A DNA stretch of 64,000 bases from Hyphomonadaceae bacterium JAD_PAG50586_4 (GTDB lineage Bacteria > Pseudomonadota > Alphaproteobacteria > Caulobacterales > Aquidulcibacteraceae), in NCBI GenBank assembly GCA_023242925.1, contig CP096134.1, forward strand, positions 1-64,000, in the 5' to 3' direction. Made by a program: the position numbers and the translations under genes. This document shows positions 63,482 through 64,000 of this stretch, piece by piece; the stretch's first letter is position 1, and every line of letters starts with the position of its first letter. Below the pieces are notes generated by a model. The model saw only the letters and a program-made list of their open reading frames with translations, did no database searches and was not told the DNA's origin.

Positions 63482-64000
63482 ACCTTGGTTTGGCCGCAGC
63501 CTTCGGCAATTCGCAGCGCCGCGATATTGAGTTTATGAAAGCCGCCGCGCAGCGCGTGGAAGAATTGGGCTTCGACTCGCTTTGGTTCCCCGAACACGTC
63601 GTTTTTTCCGGCTTCCGACTACCAATCCGAATACCCATATTCGGAAGACGGTTCGCCGCCGTGGGGCGAGGAGATGGGCGTCTATGACCCGCTGCTCGCG
63701 ATCGCGGTCGCCGCGCAAGTCACCAAGACACTGCGCTTCTCCACCAGCGTTTTGATCCTGCCGCAGCGCCCGGCGCTCCTGACGGCGAAGGAAGTGCTGA
63801 CGCTCGATCACATTTGCCAAGGCCGCTTCGAGTTCGGCGTCGGCTCCGGCTGGTCGAAGGAAGAGTACGATGCGCTTGGCGTGTCGTTCGAAAGGCGCGG
63901 CAAGCGCTTTGACGAATATATTCTCGCGATCAAGGCGGCGTGGACACAAGACCGCGCCAAGTTCGACGGCGAGTTCGTGAAGTTTGAGAACGTCGTGCTC
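63478..64000 (+). CDS. LLM-class F420-dependent oxidoreductase, partial (frame break)
   Basis: The luciferase-like TIM-barrel enzyme starts at GTG 63478 (MNLGLAAAFGNSQRRDIEFM, KAAAQRVEELGFDSLWFPEH). The frame then changes at the T6 run 63602-63607; five T would give HVVFPASDYQSEYPYSEDGS. The rest (PLLAIAVAAQVTKTLRFSTS, VLILPQRPALLTAKEVLTLD, FEFGVGSGWSKEEYDALG) is open to the right edge. These motifs fit the F420-binding branch (Rv/MSMEG-type) more than FMN luciferases. Overlap with the Rieske gene shows coupling. The C-terminus is outside the window. Confidence 0.87.

Overview
The window looks like chromosomal DNA of a high-GC alphaproteobacterium, probably of the Caulobacterales/Hyphomonadales type. 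This rests on base composition, Tat and lipoprotein signals, NodT/MacAB-type efflux genes, a VirD4-like coupling protein with an alphaproteobacterial relaxase, and FbiC/CofD homologues. No rRNA or complete tRNA gene was found. I ran no searches, so the taxonomy is inference.

Positions 1 to about 43.7 kb are accessory DNA. Five mobile units are visible: an IS91-type element (about 1.3-3.4 kb), two IS110-type elements (9.0-10.1 kb and 33.0-34.1 kb), an IS1182-type element (29.6-31.2 kb) and a mobilisable island (about 36.0-43.7 kb). The island carries a ribbon-helix-helix protein, a TraG/VirD4-like protein with a broken P-loop, a relaxase, two small helix-turn-helix proteins, an MqsR/MqsA toxin-antitoxin pair and a tyrosine integrase. 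Just beyond the integrase lies the 3' part of a tRNA-Gly(GCC) gene, which marks the attachment site and the border with the conserved chromosome. Cargo between the elements includes secreted hydrolases, a TetR-controlled VOC / fumarylacetoacetase / FAD-oxidoreductase operon, a MarR-controlled monooxygenase pair, two EF-hand proteins, and a tripartite efflux operon (outer-membrane factor, adaptor, ABC ATPase, permease) followed by its two-component system.

From 43.8 kb to the right edge lies a catabolic region built around cofactor F420. It has cofE-cofD, a convergent cofC, the fused radical-SAM enzyme FbiC, and NADPH:F420 oxidoreductase (npdG), which together cover the known steps of F420 assembly and reduction. 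Interleaved are an SDR, an enoyl-CoA hydratase, an acyl-CoA dehydrogenase, an AraC regulator, a fused indolepyruvate:ferredoxin-oxidoreductase-like protein, two acyl-CoA synthetases, two more SDRs, a Rieske oxygenase and, translationally coupled to it, an LLM-class (F420-type) oxidoreductase cut by the right edge. The layout suggests a pathway that activates a carboxylic acid to its CoA ester and degrades it with at least one F420-dependent step; the substrate is unknown.

Fourteen genes contain one or more single-base frame breaks, many of them in short homopolymers or GC runs. Three sites (the first IS110 transposase, cofE and the tRNA-Gly fragment) show the same change: GAGATC where the gene family predicts GAATC. 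This looks more like systematic sequencing error, possibly linked to GANTC methylation, than real gene decay. I therefore describe these genes as probably intact in the organism.
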